Source: JAENVU01 sp963801105 (GTDB taxonomy: Bacteria; Actinomycetota; Acidimicrobiia; IMCC26256; JAENVU01). Taken from it: a stretch of 64,000 bases of DNA. Below are positions 26,897-34,378 of this stretch, one piece after another. The position numbers and the translations under genes are program-made. The stretch covers positions 1,922,001 to 1,986,000 of the forward strand of contig CAWDDH010000003.1 of NCBI GenBank assembly GCA_963801105.1, written 5' to 3'. The notes beneath the pieces were generated by a model. The model worked only from the letters and a program-made list of their open reading frames with translations. It was not told the DNA's origin and did not search any database. The first letter of the stretch is position 1, and the number at the start of each line of letters is the position of its first letter.

Positions 26897-27217
26897 ATGC
26901 GGACCATGCCGAACCCCATCGTCGCCAGCTCCCGCGGCCGGCGACCGGCCCACCGCTCCCGGATCGCCACCGTGGCCGCCAGCCTCGTCGCGACCGTGAC
27001 CCTCGGCGCCTGCATGGCCGGCACCGGCGCCAGCGCGGGCTCGGGCGTGGCGACCTCGACCAGCGGGTCCGCCGCCGCATCCACCGCGAGCCCGAGCACC
27101 TCCGCGACCTCCGCGTCGCCGTCGTCCACGACGACGGCCTCGAAGTCGTCGGGCTGGAGCGCCTCGACCGGCGCGACGACTGCCGCGATCGCGAACACGT
27201 CGTCGTCGGCGAGCTGA
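26897..27217 (+). CDS. Ser/Thr/Ala-rich lipoprotein upstream of apbE, possible minimal flavinylation target
   Basis: A 106-residue product with a basic N-terminus, a hydrophobic segment and a possible lipobox (VTLGAC). The rest is low-complexity, dominated by Ser, Thr and Ala. Near the C-terminus it contains WSASTGATTAA. ApbE-type flavin transferases attach FMN to the threonine of D-x-x-(S/T)-G-A-T-(S/T); this stretch keeps S-T-G-A-T-T but lacks the leading Asp. Its stop lies two bases before the apbE start. It may be a reduced flavin carrier or only a linker-like lipoprotein; the repeat-rich composition makes a chance match possible. Confidence 0.55.
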   Translation: MRTMPNPIVASSRGRRPAHRSRIATVAASLVATVTLGACMAGTGASAGSGVATSTSGSAAASTASPSTSATSASPSSTTTASKSSGWSASTGATTAAIANTSSSAS

Positions 27218-27219
27218 TC

Positions 27220-28137
27220 GTGGACGGGTTCACCGAGCGCTTCGCCGTCATGGGCACCACCGCCGAGGTCAACATCGTCGGCGGCACGCCGAGCCTGCTC
27301 ACCGTCGCGCGCACGCGCCTGCAGGGCCTCGAGCAGCGTTGGAGCCGGTTCCTGCCCACGAGCGAGGTGTCGGTGCTGAACGCGGCACGCGGCGAGACGC
27401 GCCGGGTGTCGGGGGAGACCTTCACCCTCTTCGCGCGAGCGAGCGAGGGCCACGAGCTGACCGACGGCCGCTTCGACCCGTGGCGGCTCGCGGCGATCGA
27501 GGCCATCGGCTACCGGCGACCCTTCGACCGCCTCGGCGTCCCTGTCATGTCGCCGGTGCCCACCGTGAAGGGCTGGACCCGCCCGGTCGAGCTCGACGCC
27601 GAGCACCGGACCGTGCGGTTGCTCGACGGGGCCCGCTTCGATCCCGGGGGCATCGGCAAGGGACTCGCCGCGGATCTGGTGGCCGAGGAGCTCGTCGCGC
27701 TCGGCGCCCGCGGCGTCTGCGTCAACGTCGGCGGCGACCTGCGGGTCCTCGGTCCCGGCCCCGACGGCGAGGCCTGGAGCATCGCGCTGCGGGACCGGCC
27801 CGAGGACGAGCCCGTCGGACGCATCGCCGTCGCCGATGGTGGCATCGCGACGACGTCGCGCTCACGGCGGACATGGACGACGACGGACGGCACTCGCCAC
27901 CACCACGTCCTCGACCCTGCGACGGGAACAAGCTCGACGTCGGACTCGATCTGGGCGAGCGCCATCGCGTCGCGCGCGTGGCAGGCCGAGGTGCTGAGCA
28001 AGGTCGCGTTCCTCGACGGGGCGGCGGGGATCGCACGAGCCGAGTTGGTGGGCGCCACCGCGATGGTGGTGACCGGAGACGGCGTGACCAGGGGCCACAC
28101 CTGGGCGCGCTTCGAGGGAGCGGAGGTCGTGGCATGA
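27220..28137 (+). CDS. apbE: FAD:protein FMN transferase (ApbE)
   Basis: About 305 residues. It starts at GTG 27220, two bases after the previous stop; the conserved N-terminal strand FAVMGTTAEVNIVGG begins within ten residues, as in the family. Core motifs are FDPGGIGKGLAADLVAEELVALGARGVCVNVGGDLRVLG, GGIATTS and HHHVLDPATG. ApbE transfers FMN from FAD to Thr of secreted or membrane acceptor proteins in a Mg-dependent reaction outside the cytoplasm. Only a weak secretion signal can be seen in this reading. ATGA overlap with the ferric-reductase-like gene marks one operon. Confidence 0.9.
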   Translation: MDGFTERFAVMGTTAEVNIVGGTPSLLTVARTRLQGLEQRWSRFLPTSEVSVLNAARGETRRVSGETFTLFARASEGHELTDGRFDPWRLAAIEAIGYRRPFDRLGVPVMSPVPTVKGWTRPVELDAEHRTVRLLDGARFDPGGIGKGLAADLVAEELVALGARGVCVNVGGDLRVLGPGPDGEAWSIALRDRPEDEPVGRIAVADGGIATTSRSRRTWTTTDGTRHHHVLDPATGTSSTSDSIWASAIASRAWQAEVLSKVAFLDGAAGIARAELVGATAMVVTGDGVTRGHTWARFEGAEVVA

Positions 28138-28814
28138 ATCAGCTGTTCTGGTACGTCGCGCGGGCCGGCGGCATCGTGTCCTGGCTCCTGCTGACCGCGA
28201 CCGTGGTGTGGGGGCTCTGGCTCTCCGGCCGTGTGCGCCCGTTCGGCGTCCGCCCCGCGTGGATCCTCGACCTGCACCGGTTCCTCGGCGGGTTGGCCAC
28301 GATCTTCGTCGGCGTCCACGTCGGCGCGATCCTGCTCGACTCGTACACGAACTTCGGGCTGAGCGACGTGCTGGTGCCCTTCGCCTCGTCGTGGCACCCG
28401 CTCGCGGTGGCGGTCGGGATCGTGGCGATGTATCTCCTGGTCGCGGTGGAGCTGACCTCGCTCGCCCGTGCGCACCTGCCGCGCGCCGTCTGGCGTCGGA
28501 CGCATATGGCCGCACTGCCGCTGTGGCTCCTCGCCACGGGACATTTCATCCTCGCCGGTACCGACGCGGGCAACCGCCTCTCGCTCGGCGCGATGGGCGT
28601 GGCGGCCTCGGTCATCACGTTGCTCTTCGCCCGGCGGATGCAGGAGATGCGGGCTCGCGGCACGCGGCCGGCGCGACCCGCGGGCGCAACCGCTCGGGTC
28701 CCGGCCCGGCGACCCTCGCACATCCCGCCCCGCGTCGCCGCGGCCGACGACGCGGCCGCCCGCGTGGCGGCGCTCCGGGCCCGCCGTGATCTCGCGGCCT
28801 CCCGGCGGGGCTGA
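28134..28814 (+). CDS. Ferric-reductase-like transmembrane-domain protein
   Basis: A 226-residue membrane protein with about six helices resembling the ferric reductase/YedZ-MsrQ-like haem-binding domain. Conserved histidines sit in DLHRFLGG and VGVHVGAI (early) and in WRRTHMAALPLW and ATGHFILAG (late), suitable as axial ligands for two b haems. There is no NAD(P)H/FAD-binding domain, so electrons must pass to or from other partners. The cytoplasmic tail is Arg/Ala-rich. Overlap with apbE by ATGA supports a joint role in transmembrane electron transfer to an extracytoplasmic flavin. Confidence 0.85.
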   Translation: MNQLFWYVARAGGIVSWLLLTATVVWGLWLSGRVRPFGVRPAWILDLHRFLGGLATIFVGVHVGAILLDSYTNFGLSDVLVPFASSWHPLAVAVGIVAMYLLVAVELTSLARAHLPRAVWRRTHMAALPLWLLATGHFILAGTDAGNRLSLGAMGVAASVITLLFARRMQEMRARGTRPARPAGATARVPARRPSHIPPRVAAADDAAARVAALRARRDLAASRRG

Positions 28815-28863
28815 TCGGCGAACTCGCTGGCGCCGACCGGCGCCCACCGGCAAGGGTGCCGGG

Positions 28864-29769
28864 ATGTCCAGCGCCTTCGAGCGAGCCACTGCGGTCACCG
28901 TCGACGCCGAGATCGCCGGCCGGTTCCACGCGCACATCCCCGAGACGTGGTCGGCGCCGAACGTCCCCCAAGGCGGGACGGTGCTCGCGGCGGCGACGCG
29001 GGCGATGCACGCGGCGCTGCCGACGCCACTGCCGTTGCGGTCGGTGTCGTGCGTGTTCGCGGCGCCGGTCGCCGCGGGCGACGCCGAGATCGACGTCGCG
29101 GTCCTGCGCGCGGGTCGCACCGTCGCCCAGGCGACCGCGACGATGCGCACGCCCGGGGCGGATGCCGGACTCACGGCGATCGCGGTCTTCGGCTCGACCC
29201 GCCCGGGCTTCGTGTTCACCGACGTCGAACCGCCGCCGATGCCGTCGCCCGAGACGCTGCCGTCGTTCCGCGACGCGCCTCCCGAGGGCGTGGAGCTCGA
29301 CGGCGACCCGTTCCCCTTCTGGGTGCACCACGTCGAGGGCCGGCCCGTGCTCGGGCACGCGCCGTGGGAGTCCTACGTCCCCGAGTCGAGCGAGCGCGCC
29401 GCCTACCAGCACTTCGACGAGCCACCGGTGCGCACGGACGGCACGATCGACCCGCTCGCACTGGTCGCGTTGTGCGACACGATGCCCGCGGCGGTCTCCG
29501 AGCGGATGGGCCGGCCGCTCGATCTCGCGTGGTACGGCCCGAGTGCCGACCTCACGGTGCACGTGCTCGCGCCGGCGCGCTCGGCGTGGCTGCTCGCCCG
29601 GAGCCGGGCCCGTCGCGCCGGTGACGGGTACGCCTCGGTGGAGCTCGAGCTCTGGGATCCGGAGTGTGGGCTCGTCGCCTACGGCACCCAGACGATGATC
29701 TTTCGCTTCTCCGACGGTGTCCCCGAGGGGGACGAGCGCTTCCCGCTCGACCGGCGCGCCGCCGGCTGA
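28864..29769 (+). CDS. Acyl-CoA thioesterase-family protein (TesB/double hotdog)
   Basis: A 301-residue protein with two hotdog-like halves. It starts with a substrate-entrance segment (PETWSAPNVPQGGTVLAAATRAMH), then LRSVSCVFAAPVAAGDAEIDV, and in the second half IDPLALVALCDTMPAAVSERMG, DLTVHVL and ASVELELWDPECGLVAYGTQTMIFRF. The order matches actinobacterial TesB-like thioesterases. They hydrolyse acyl-CoAs, but the physiological substrate is unknown. It is 50 bp downstream of the ferric-reductase-like gene on the same strand. Confidence 0.75.
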   Translation: MSSAFERATAVTVDAEIAGRFHAHIPETWSAPNVPQGGTVLAAATRAMHAALPTPLPLRSVSCVFAAPVAAGDAEIDVAVLRAGRTVAQATATMRTPGADAGLTAIAVFGSTRPGFVFTDVEPPPMPSPETLPSFRDAPPEGVELDGDPFPFWVHHVEGRPVLGHAPWESYVPESSERAAYQHFDEPPVRTDGTIDPLALVALCDTMPAAVSERMGRPLDLAWYGPSADLTVHVLAPARSAWLLARSRARRAGDGYASVELELWDPECGLVAYGTQTMIFRFSDGVPEGDERFPLDRRAAG

Positions 29770-29816
29770 GCGCTCGCGGGATCCGCGACCGGCGCTCCGT
29801 CGTTAGTGTCGAGCCC

Positions 29817-31130
29817 ATGACCGACACGCCGGTGACGCTGGCGCCCACCGGGTCCCACCGGACGGGTCCCGGGCTGCCCGCCACGCGCCCGCCGACCGCG
29901 CCACCGGGGTTCCACGTCCTCGCCAAGCCGTCCGGCCCGATCTGCAATCTCGACTGCTCGTACTGCTTCTTCCTGGAGAAGGAGGCGCTCTACCCCGGCG
30001 ACCGCTTCCGCATGGCCGAGGACGTCCTCGAGAACTACGTCCGCCAGCTGATCGAGGCGCACGTCGGTCCCGAGGTCACGATCGCCTGGCAGGGCGGCGA
30101 GCCCACGCTGATGGGCCTCGACTTCTTCCGCCGGGCCGTGGCGATCGCGGAGAGCTGTGCCGGACCGCGCCGGCGCCTGCACCACACGATCCAGACCAAC
30201 GGCACGCTCCTCACCGACGAGTGGTGCGAGTTCCTCCGCGAGAAGTCCTTCCTCGTCGGCATCAGCATCGACGGGCCGGAGTCGGTGCACGACGTGTACC
30301 GGGTCGACAAGCAGGGCCGGCCGAGCTTCGCCAGGGTCCGCGCCGGGCTCGAGCGGCTCGTTCGCCACGGTGTCGACTGGAACGTGCTGTGCACGGTCCA
30401 CGCCGCGAACCAGGACCGGCCGCTCGATGTCTACCGGTTCTTCCGTGACGACCTGGGCGCGACGTTCGTGCAGTTCATCCCGATCGTCGAGCGCGTCCGG
30501 GAGGGCGAGGACGCCCTCACCGACCGCTCCGTCGACCCGGACGCGTGGGGCCACTTCCTGACGACGGTCTTCGACGAGTGGGTCCGGCGGGACGTCGGCG
30601 AGGTCTTCGTCCAGACCTTCGACGCGGCGCTCGCGTCCTGGTACGGCACCGAGCCGGCCCTCTGCGTCTTCGCCGAGACGTGTGGCAACGCCCTCGCGCT
30701 CGAGCACAACGGCGACCTGTACTCGTGCGACCACTTCGTGGACCCCGAGCACCTGCTCGGCAACATCATGACGACCCACATGGTCGAGCTCGTCGCCGCC
30801 CCCGCCCAACGGGCCTTCGGCGCGGCCAAGCGCGACACGTTGCCGACCCAGTGTCGGGAATGTCCGGTCCTGTTCGCGTGCCGCGGGGAGTGCCCGAAGA
30901 ACCGGGTCGCGCGCACCGTCACCGGCGAGGCCGGTCTCAACCATCTGTGCGCCGGCTACTTGCACTTCTTCACCCATGTGGACGGTCTGATGCGGCTCAT
31001 GGTCGAGGCGCTGGCGCGGGGCGGCCACGCCGGCGAGGTGATGGACGTCCTCGCGCGTGCCGGGCGCAACGAGCCCTGCCCGTGCGGCAGCGGCCGCAAG
31101 GCCAAGCATTGCCACGGCGCGCCCCGCTGA
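29817..31130 (+). CDS. Anaerobic sulfatase-maturating enzyme (radical SAM, SPASM) with C-terminal SEC-C motif
   Basis: A 437-residue radical SAM protein. The cluster motif CNLDCSYC (Cys43, 47, 50) is followed by AWQGGEPTLMG and the IQTNGTLL segment typical of anSME. Auxiliary-cluster cysteines are in LCVFAETCGNALALEHNGDLYSCDH and TQCRECPVLFACRGECPKNR. The last 20 residues form an SEC-C zinc motif (CPCGSGRKAKHCHG), an add-on seen in some homologues. The enzyme oxidises the active-site Cys or Ser of sulfatases to formylglycine without oxygen. The Cys-type sulfatase at 15194 is the obvious client. Confidence 0.9.
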   Translation: MTDTPVTLAPTGSHRTGPGLPATRPPTAPPGFHVLAKPSGPICNLDCSYCFFLEKEALYPGDRFRMAEDVLENYVRQLIEAHVGPEVTIAWQGGEPTLMGLDFFRRAVAIAESCAGPRRRLHHTIQTNGTLLTDEWCEFLREKSFLVGISIDGPESVHDVYRVDKQGRPSFARVRAGLERLVRHGVDWNVLCTVHAANQDRPLDVYRFFRDDLGATFVQFIPIVERVREGEDALTDRSVDPDAWGHFLTTVFDEWVRRDVGEVFVQTFDAALASWYGTEPALCVFAETCGNALALEHNGDLYSCDHFVDPEHLLGNIMTTHMVELVAAPAQRAFGAAKRDTLPTQCRECPVLFACRGECPKNRVARTVTGEAGLNHLCAGYLHFFTHVDGLMRLMVEALARGGHAGEVMDVLARAGRNEPCPCGSGRKAKHCHGAPR

Positions 31131-31269
31131 GGCGTCCCCCCGTCGGTGTGGAACGCCGACGGGCGAGTCACGCTTTCGTCATCAGCTGTTGACCCCGGCG
31201 ACGAACTCCGGCCACCCGCGCGCAACACCGGGAGCGCAGAGTGGGAGTCGACCCGAAGGGAGCAGCACC

Positions 31270-31452
31270 ATGGCTCGATTCATCGCTCATTGGCTCCGCG
31301 GTCTCGCCGGTGGCGGAGCGCTCGACAACGTCACCGAGGTGCTGGCGACCCGGGCGCAGCTCGACGCCCAGCTCGCGTCGCTCGAGGCGCGATACGCACC
31401 GGCGGCCGTCGGCGGCCTGCCGCTCGGGGTCGACGACGCGATCGCGGCGTAA
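31270..31452 (+). CDS. Small protein, 60 residues, function unknown
   Basis: A short gene with an excellent AGGGAGC ribosome binding site seven bases before the ATG. The product starts with an amphipathic/hydrophobic stretch (MARFIAHWLRGLAGGGALDN) followed by a helical, Ala/Leu-rich region and an acidic tail. Codon use matches its neighbours. It lies 139 bp after the maturase gene and converges on ppk2; the 139-bp gap shows no other gene. I recognise no family. Confidence 0.55.
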   Translation: MARFIAHWLRGLAGGGALDNVTEVLATRAQLDAQLASLEARYAPAAVGGLPLGVDDAIAA

Positions 31453-31455
31453 CGC

Positions 31456-32349
31456 TCAGTCGTTCTCGAGGGCCTCACGGACGACGGCGAGCGCCGCGAG
31501 CTCGTCGCGCGACAGCTTCGGGAACTCGGGATCGAGGTCCATCAGCGCCGCCGCGACCGCCTCGGCCACCACCAGCCGGGCGAACCACTTGTGATCGGCG
31601 GGGACCACGAACCATGGCGCGATCTCGGTGCTCGTGTGGCGGATCATGTCCTCGAAGGCAGCCTGGTAGTCCGCGTAGTGCTCGCGCTCGTGCACGTCGG
31701 CCATCGAGAACTTCCAGTTCTTGTCGGGAGTGTCGATGCGCGAGAGGAGTCGGCGCCGCTGCTCGTCGCGCGAGACGTGGAGCAGGATCTTCACGACCGG
31801 GAAGCCGTTGTCGACGAGCGTGCGCTCCCACTCGTTGATCTCGCGGAAACGCCGACCCCAGATCCCCTCGTGGTGCGATCCCGCCGGCAGGTGCTGCCCC
31901 GCGAGGAACTCGGGGTGGACCCGGACGACCAGCACCTCCTCGTAGTGGGAGCGGTTGAAGATCCCGATCTCGCCCCGCCGTGGGAGATCCCGTGTCGTGC
32001 GCCAGAGGAAGTGGTGGGACAGCTCCTCGTGTGACGGCTGCTTGAACGAGACGACGCGGGTGCTCTGGGGGTTCAGCCCCGCCATGACGTGACGGATCAC
32101 CCCGTCCTTGCCCGCGGCGTCGAGTGCCTGGAGGACCACGAGCAACCCGTAGATCTCCTGGGCCGCGAGCCGGGCCTGGAGCTCGGCGAGCCTCCCCACG
32201 CCGACCGCGAGTCGTTCCTCGGCGACGTCCTTGGTCCGGATGCCGTCGGTCGATCCGGGGTCGCAGTCGGCGAGCGAGAAGTGCTTCGCGTCGTCGACGC
32301 GGAACCGTGTGATGAGGTGCTCGATCTGCTTGCGCTCGGACGCTGCCAC
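31456..32349 (-). CDS. ppk2: Polyphosphate kinase 2 (PPK2 family)
   Basis: A 297-residue PPK2 enzyme with Walker A in VLQALDAAGKDGVIRHV, the FKQPSHEELSHHFLWR segment, lid motif FNRSHYEEVLVVRVHP and Walker B-like VVKILLHVSRDEQRRRL. Length and single-domain form suit class I/III PPK2, which phosphorylate nucleoside mono- or diphosphates with polyphosphate or run in reverse. It starts at GTG 32349 with GAGG upstream. The preceding gene on the same strand ends 12 bp earlier, so they may share a transcript. Confidence 0.92.
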   Translation of the reverse strand: MAASERKQIEHLITRFRVDDAKHFSLADCDPGSTDGIRTKDVAEERLAVGVGRLAELQARLAAQEIYGLLVVLQALDAAGKDGVIRHVMAGLNPQSTRVVSFKQPSHEELSHHFLWRTTRDLPRRGEIGIFNRSHYEEVLVVRVHPEFLAGQHLPAGSHHEGIWGRRFREINEWERTLVDNGFPVVKILLHVSRDEQRRRLLSRIDTPDKNWKFSMADVHEREHYADYQAAFEDMIRHTSTEIAPWFVVPADHKWFARLVVAEAVAAALMDLDPEFPKLSRDELAALAVVREALEND

Positions 32350-32360
32350 GGGACCTCGGT

Positions 32361-33125
32361 TCAGTGGAGGGGGATCGGGCCACCACCCGGGATCCCGAGC
32401 CGGACCACCGCGAGGAGGGTGGCATCGGCCTCGGGGTCCGCGCGGAGCTCGAGGGTCCCGTCGAGGGCCGCGAGGCCCGACTCGAAGGCCGCGGCGTTGG
32501 GCGCCGCGTCGGTCCAGCCGATCGCGGCCACGGTGACCACGGTCGTGTCCTGATCACGGGTGACGGCGACCGTGAGCTCCTCGGCGCGCTTGGCCAGCGT
32601 CGCGGTGAGCTCCTGCACCACCCGGAGCACGGTCAGCGCCTCCCGGGCGTCGACGGGGTCGTCGAGCTCCACCGTGGCGAGCTCCGCATGGGTGCCGACC
32701 TCCTCGCGCAGCACCTCGAGCTCGACGCGGATCGCCTCGGTGAGTGCCGAGTGCAGGTCGATGCCCGGCCCCACCGAGACACCCAGCAGCGGGGTGCCGG
32801 CCAGTCGGGCCTGGCGGTGTCGCTCGAGCGCCCACAGCCCGAGCACCTGGCTCGAGTCACCGGGGGTCGACCGCCCGATCCGGGCGGTGAGCTCGGCGTT
32901 GGAATGGTGGGCGTCGGCGAGCTCGTTGCGCAGGGACCGCATGCGCGTCTCGAGGTGCTCGGCGTTCTTGCGGGTCTCCGCGTGGCGCGCCCGCTCGTCC
33001 TGCAGCTCCTGGCCGAGCTCCAGCCCGGCCCGGACGGCGCGACGCCACGCGACGACGGCCGCGACGAGGGCCGCGACGGCGAGCACGACGACGACGGCGA
33101 GGGCGATCCACCCGGCGAGGGACAC
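32361..33125 (-). CDS. Membrane-anchored coiled-coil protein with a degenerate kinase-like C-terminal region, unknown
   Basis: 254 residues: one N-terminal transmembrane helix (about 5-27), a coiled coil (about 35-85, rich in Glu, Arg and Leu heptads) and a globular part. The globular part includes DAREALTVLRVVQELTATLAKRAEELTVAVTRD, which looks like the dimerisation/ATPase edge of actinobacterial sensor kinases but shows no H-box, N-box or glycine-rich G motifs. It may be a scaffold or a decayed sensor. It lies just upstream of ppk2, giving a possible functional link to polyphosphate. Confidence 0.5.
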   Translation of the reverse strand: MSLAGWIALAVVVVLAVAALVAAVVAWRRAVRAGLELGQELQDERARHAETRKNAEHLETRMRSLRNELADAHHSNAELTARIGRSTPGDSSQVLGLWALERHRQARLAGTPLLGVSVGPGIDLHSALTEAIRVELEVLREEVGTHAELATVELDDPVDAREALTVLRVVQELTATLAKRAEELTVAVTRDQDTTVVTVAAIGWTDAAPNAAAFESGLAALDGTLELRADPEADATLLAVVRLGIPGGGPIPLH

Positions 33126-33195
33126 GAGGCCGGTCTAGTCGATCGCGGGTGGGGTGAGCCGGACCGCGGCGGTGATCCCGGGAGGGGCCGGCGGG

Positions 33196-34344
33196 TCACC
33201 GGGCGAGCCGTCCGATCGCGGTGAGCAGACGCTCGACGTCGCCGGGTGAGGTGTAGCAGGAGACGCCGGCCCGGACCGCGCCGCGGGCGGCGAGCCCGAG
33301 CGCGTCCATCGTCTCGATCGCGTAGTAGTTGCCCGACCACACCGCGATCCGGTCGGCCGCGAGCGTCCGCGCGACGTCGTCCGGGTCTCGGTCCGTGATG
33401 CTGAAGCACACCGTCGGGGTCCGGTCGGTCATGTCCCGAGGCCCGTGGACGACCACGTGGGTCATGCCGAGGAGCCCGTCGAGCAACGGCCCGAAGACCG
33501 CCGTCTCGTGGTGCGCGATCCGCTCCATGCCGGTCTCGCGGAGGAAGGCGGCCGCGGCGCGGATCCCGGCGATCGTCTCGAACGCGGGCGTGCCGGTCTC
33601 GAAGCGCTCCGGGGCCGAGTCGGAGGCCGGCCGGACCTTGTACGGGACGAGCGACTCGCGCAGGTCCGGGGCCAGCCAGAGCACCCCGGAGTGCGGTCCG
33701 TACCACTTGTACGGCGACGTGAGGAACGCGTCGACCCCGAGCGTGTCGATGATGACCGGGCGGTGCGGGACGAGGTGCACTCCATCGACCAGGACCCGCG
33801 CCCCGGCGGCGCGCGCCGCCGCCACGACCGGTGCCAACCCGGGCATGGTCCCGAGCGCGTTGGAGGCGCCCGTGATCGCGACCCAGCGGGTGCGCGGTCC
33901 GATGCAAGCGGCGACGGCGTCGGGGTCGAGACGGCCGGACGCGACGTCGAACGATGCGAGCACGAGCCGCGCGCCGCGCTCGGTCGCCGCGAGCTGCCAC
34001 GGGGTCACGTTGGCGTCGTGGTCGAGCCGGGTCCCCACGATCTCGTCGCCGGCCTGCCAATCCCGCGCCAGCGATCGGGTGAGGGCGAAGTTCAGCGTGG
34101 TCATGTTGGCGCCGAACACGACACCGCCGGGATCCGAGCCGAGGAGGTGTGCGACCTCCGCACGTGCATCCTCGACGAGCTCGGTACACGCCTGCGACGC
34201 GGCGAAGTGGCCATGACCGTTGGCGTTGTCGCCGGAGCTCATGAAGTCGGCCATCGCGTCGACGGCGGTGTCGACCATCTGGGTGCCGGCCGGACCGTCG
34301 AAGCGGGCCCAGTCCGAGCCGATCCCGGGGAAGCGTTCGCGCAT
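33196..34344 (-). CDS. Class V aminotransferase, cysteine desulfurase-like (TIGR01976-type)
   Basis: A 382-residue fold-type I PLP enzyme. Motifs include FDGPAGTQMVDTAVDAM at the start, HDANVTPWQLAA, VLVDGVHLVPHRPVII (PLP Asp) and TSPYKWYGPHSGVLWL with the Schiff-base Lys. FETGTPAFETIAGI is typical of the cysteine desulfurase-like subgroup that lacks a clear mobile-loop Cys for Fe-S assembly. The activity could be a desulfurase, selenocysteine lyase or another elimination. No Fe-S assembly genes are nearby. Confidence 0.8.
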   Translation of the reverse strand: MRERFPGIGSDWARFDGPAGTQMVDTAVDAMADFMSSGDNANGHGHFAASQACTELVEDARAEVAHLLGSDPGGVVFGANMTTLNFALTRSLARDWQAGDEIVGTRLDHDANVTPWQLAATERGARLVLASFDVASGRLDPDAVAACIGPRTRWVAITGASNALGTMPGLAPVVAAARAAGARVLVDGVHLVPHRPVIIDTLGVDAFLTSPYKWYGPHSGVLWLAPDLRESLVPYKVRPASDSAPERFETGTPAFETIAGIRAAAAFLRETGMERIAHHETAVFGPLLDGLLGMTHVVVHGPRDMTDRTPTVCFSITDRDPDDVARTLAADRIAVWSGNYYAIETMDALGLAARGAVRAGVSCYTSPGDVERLLTAIGRLAR

Positions 34345-34378
34345 CGGCGAGACGCTAGAGCGCCGGCACGGCGCCGGC

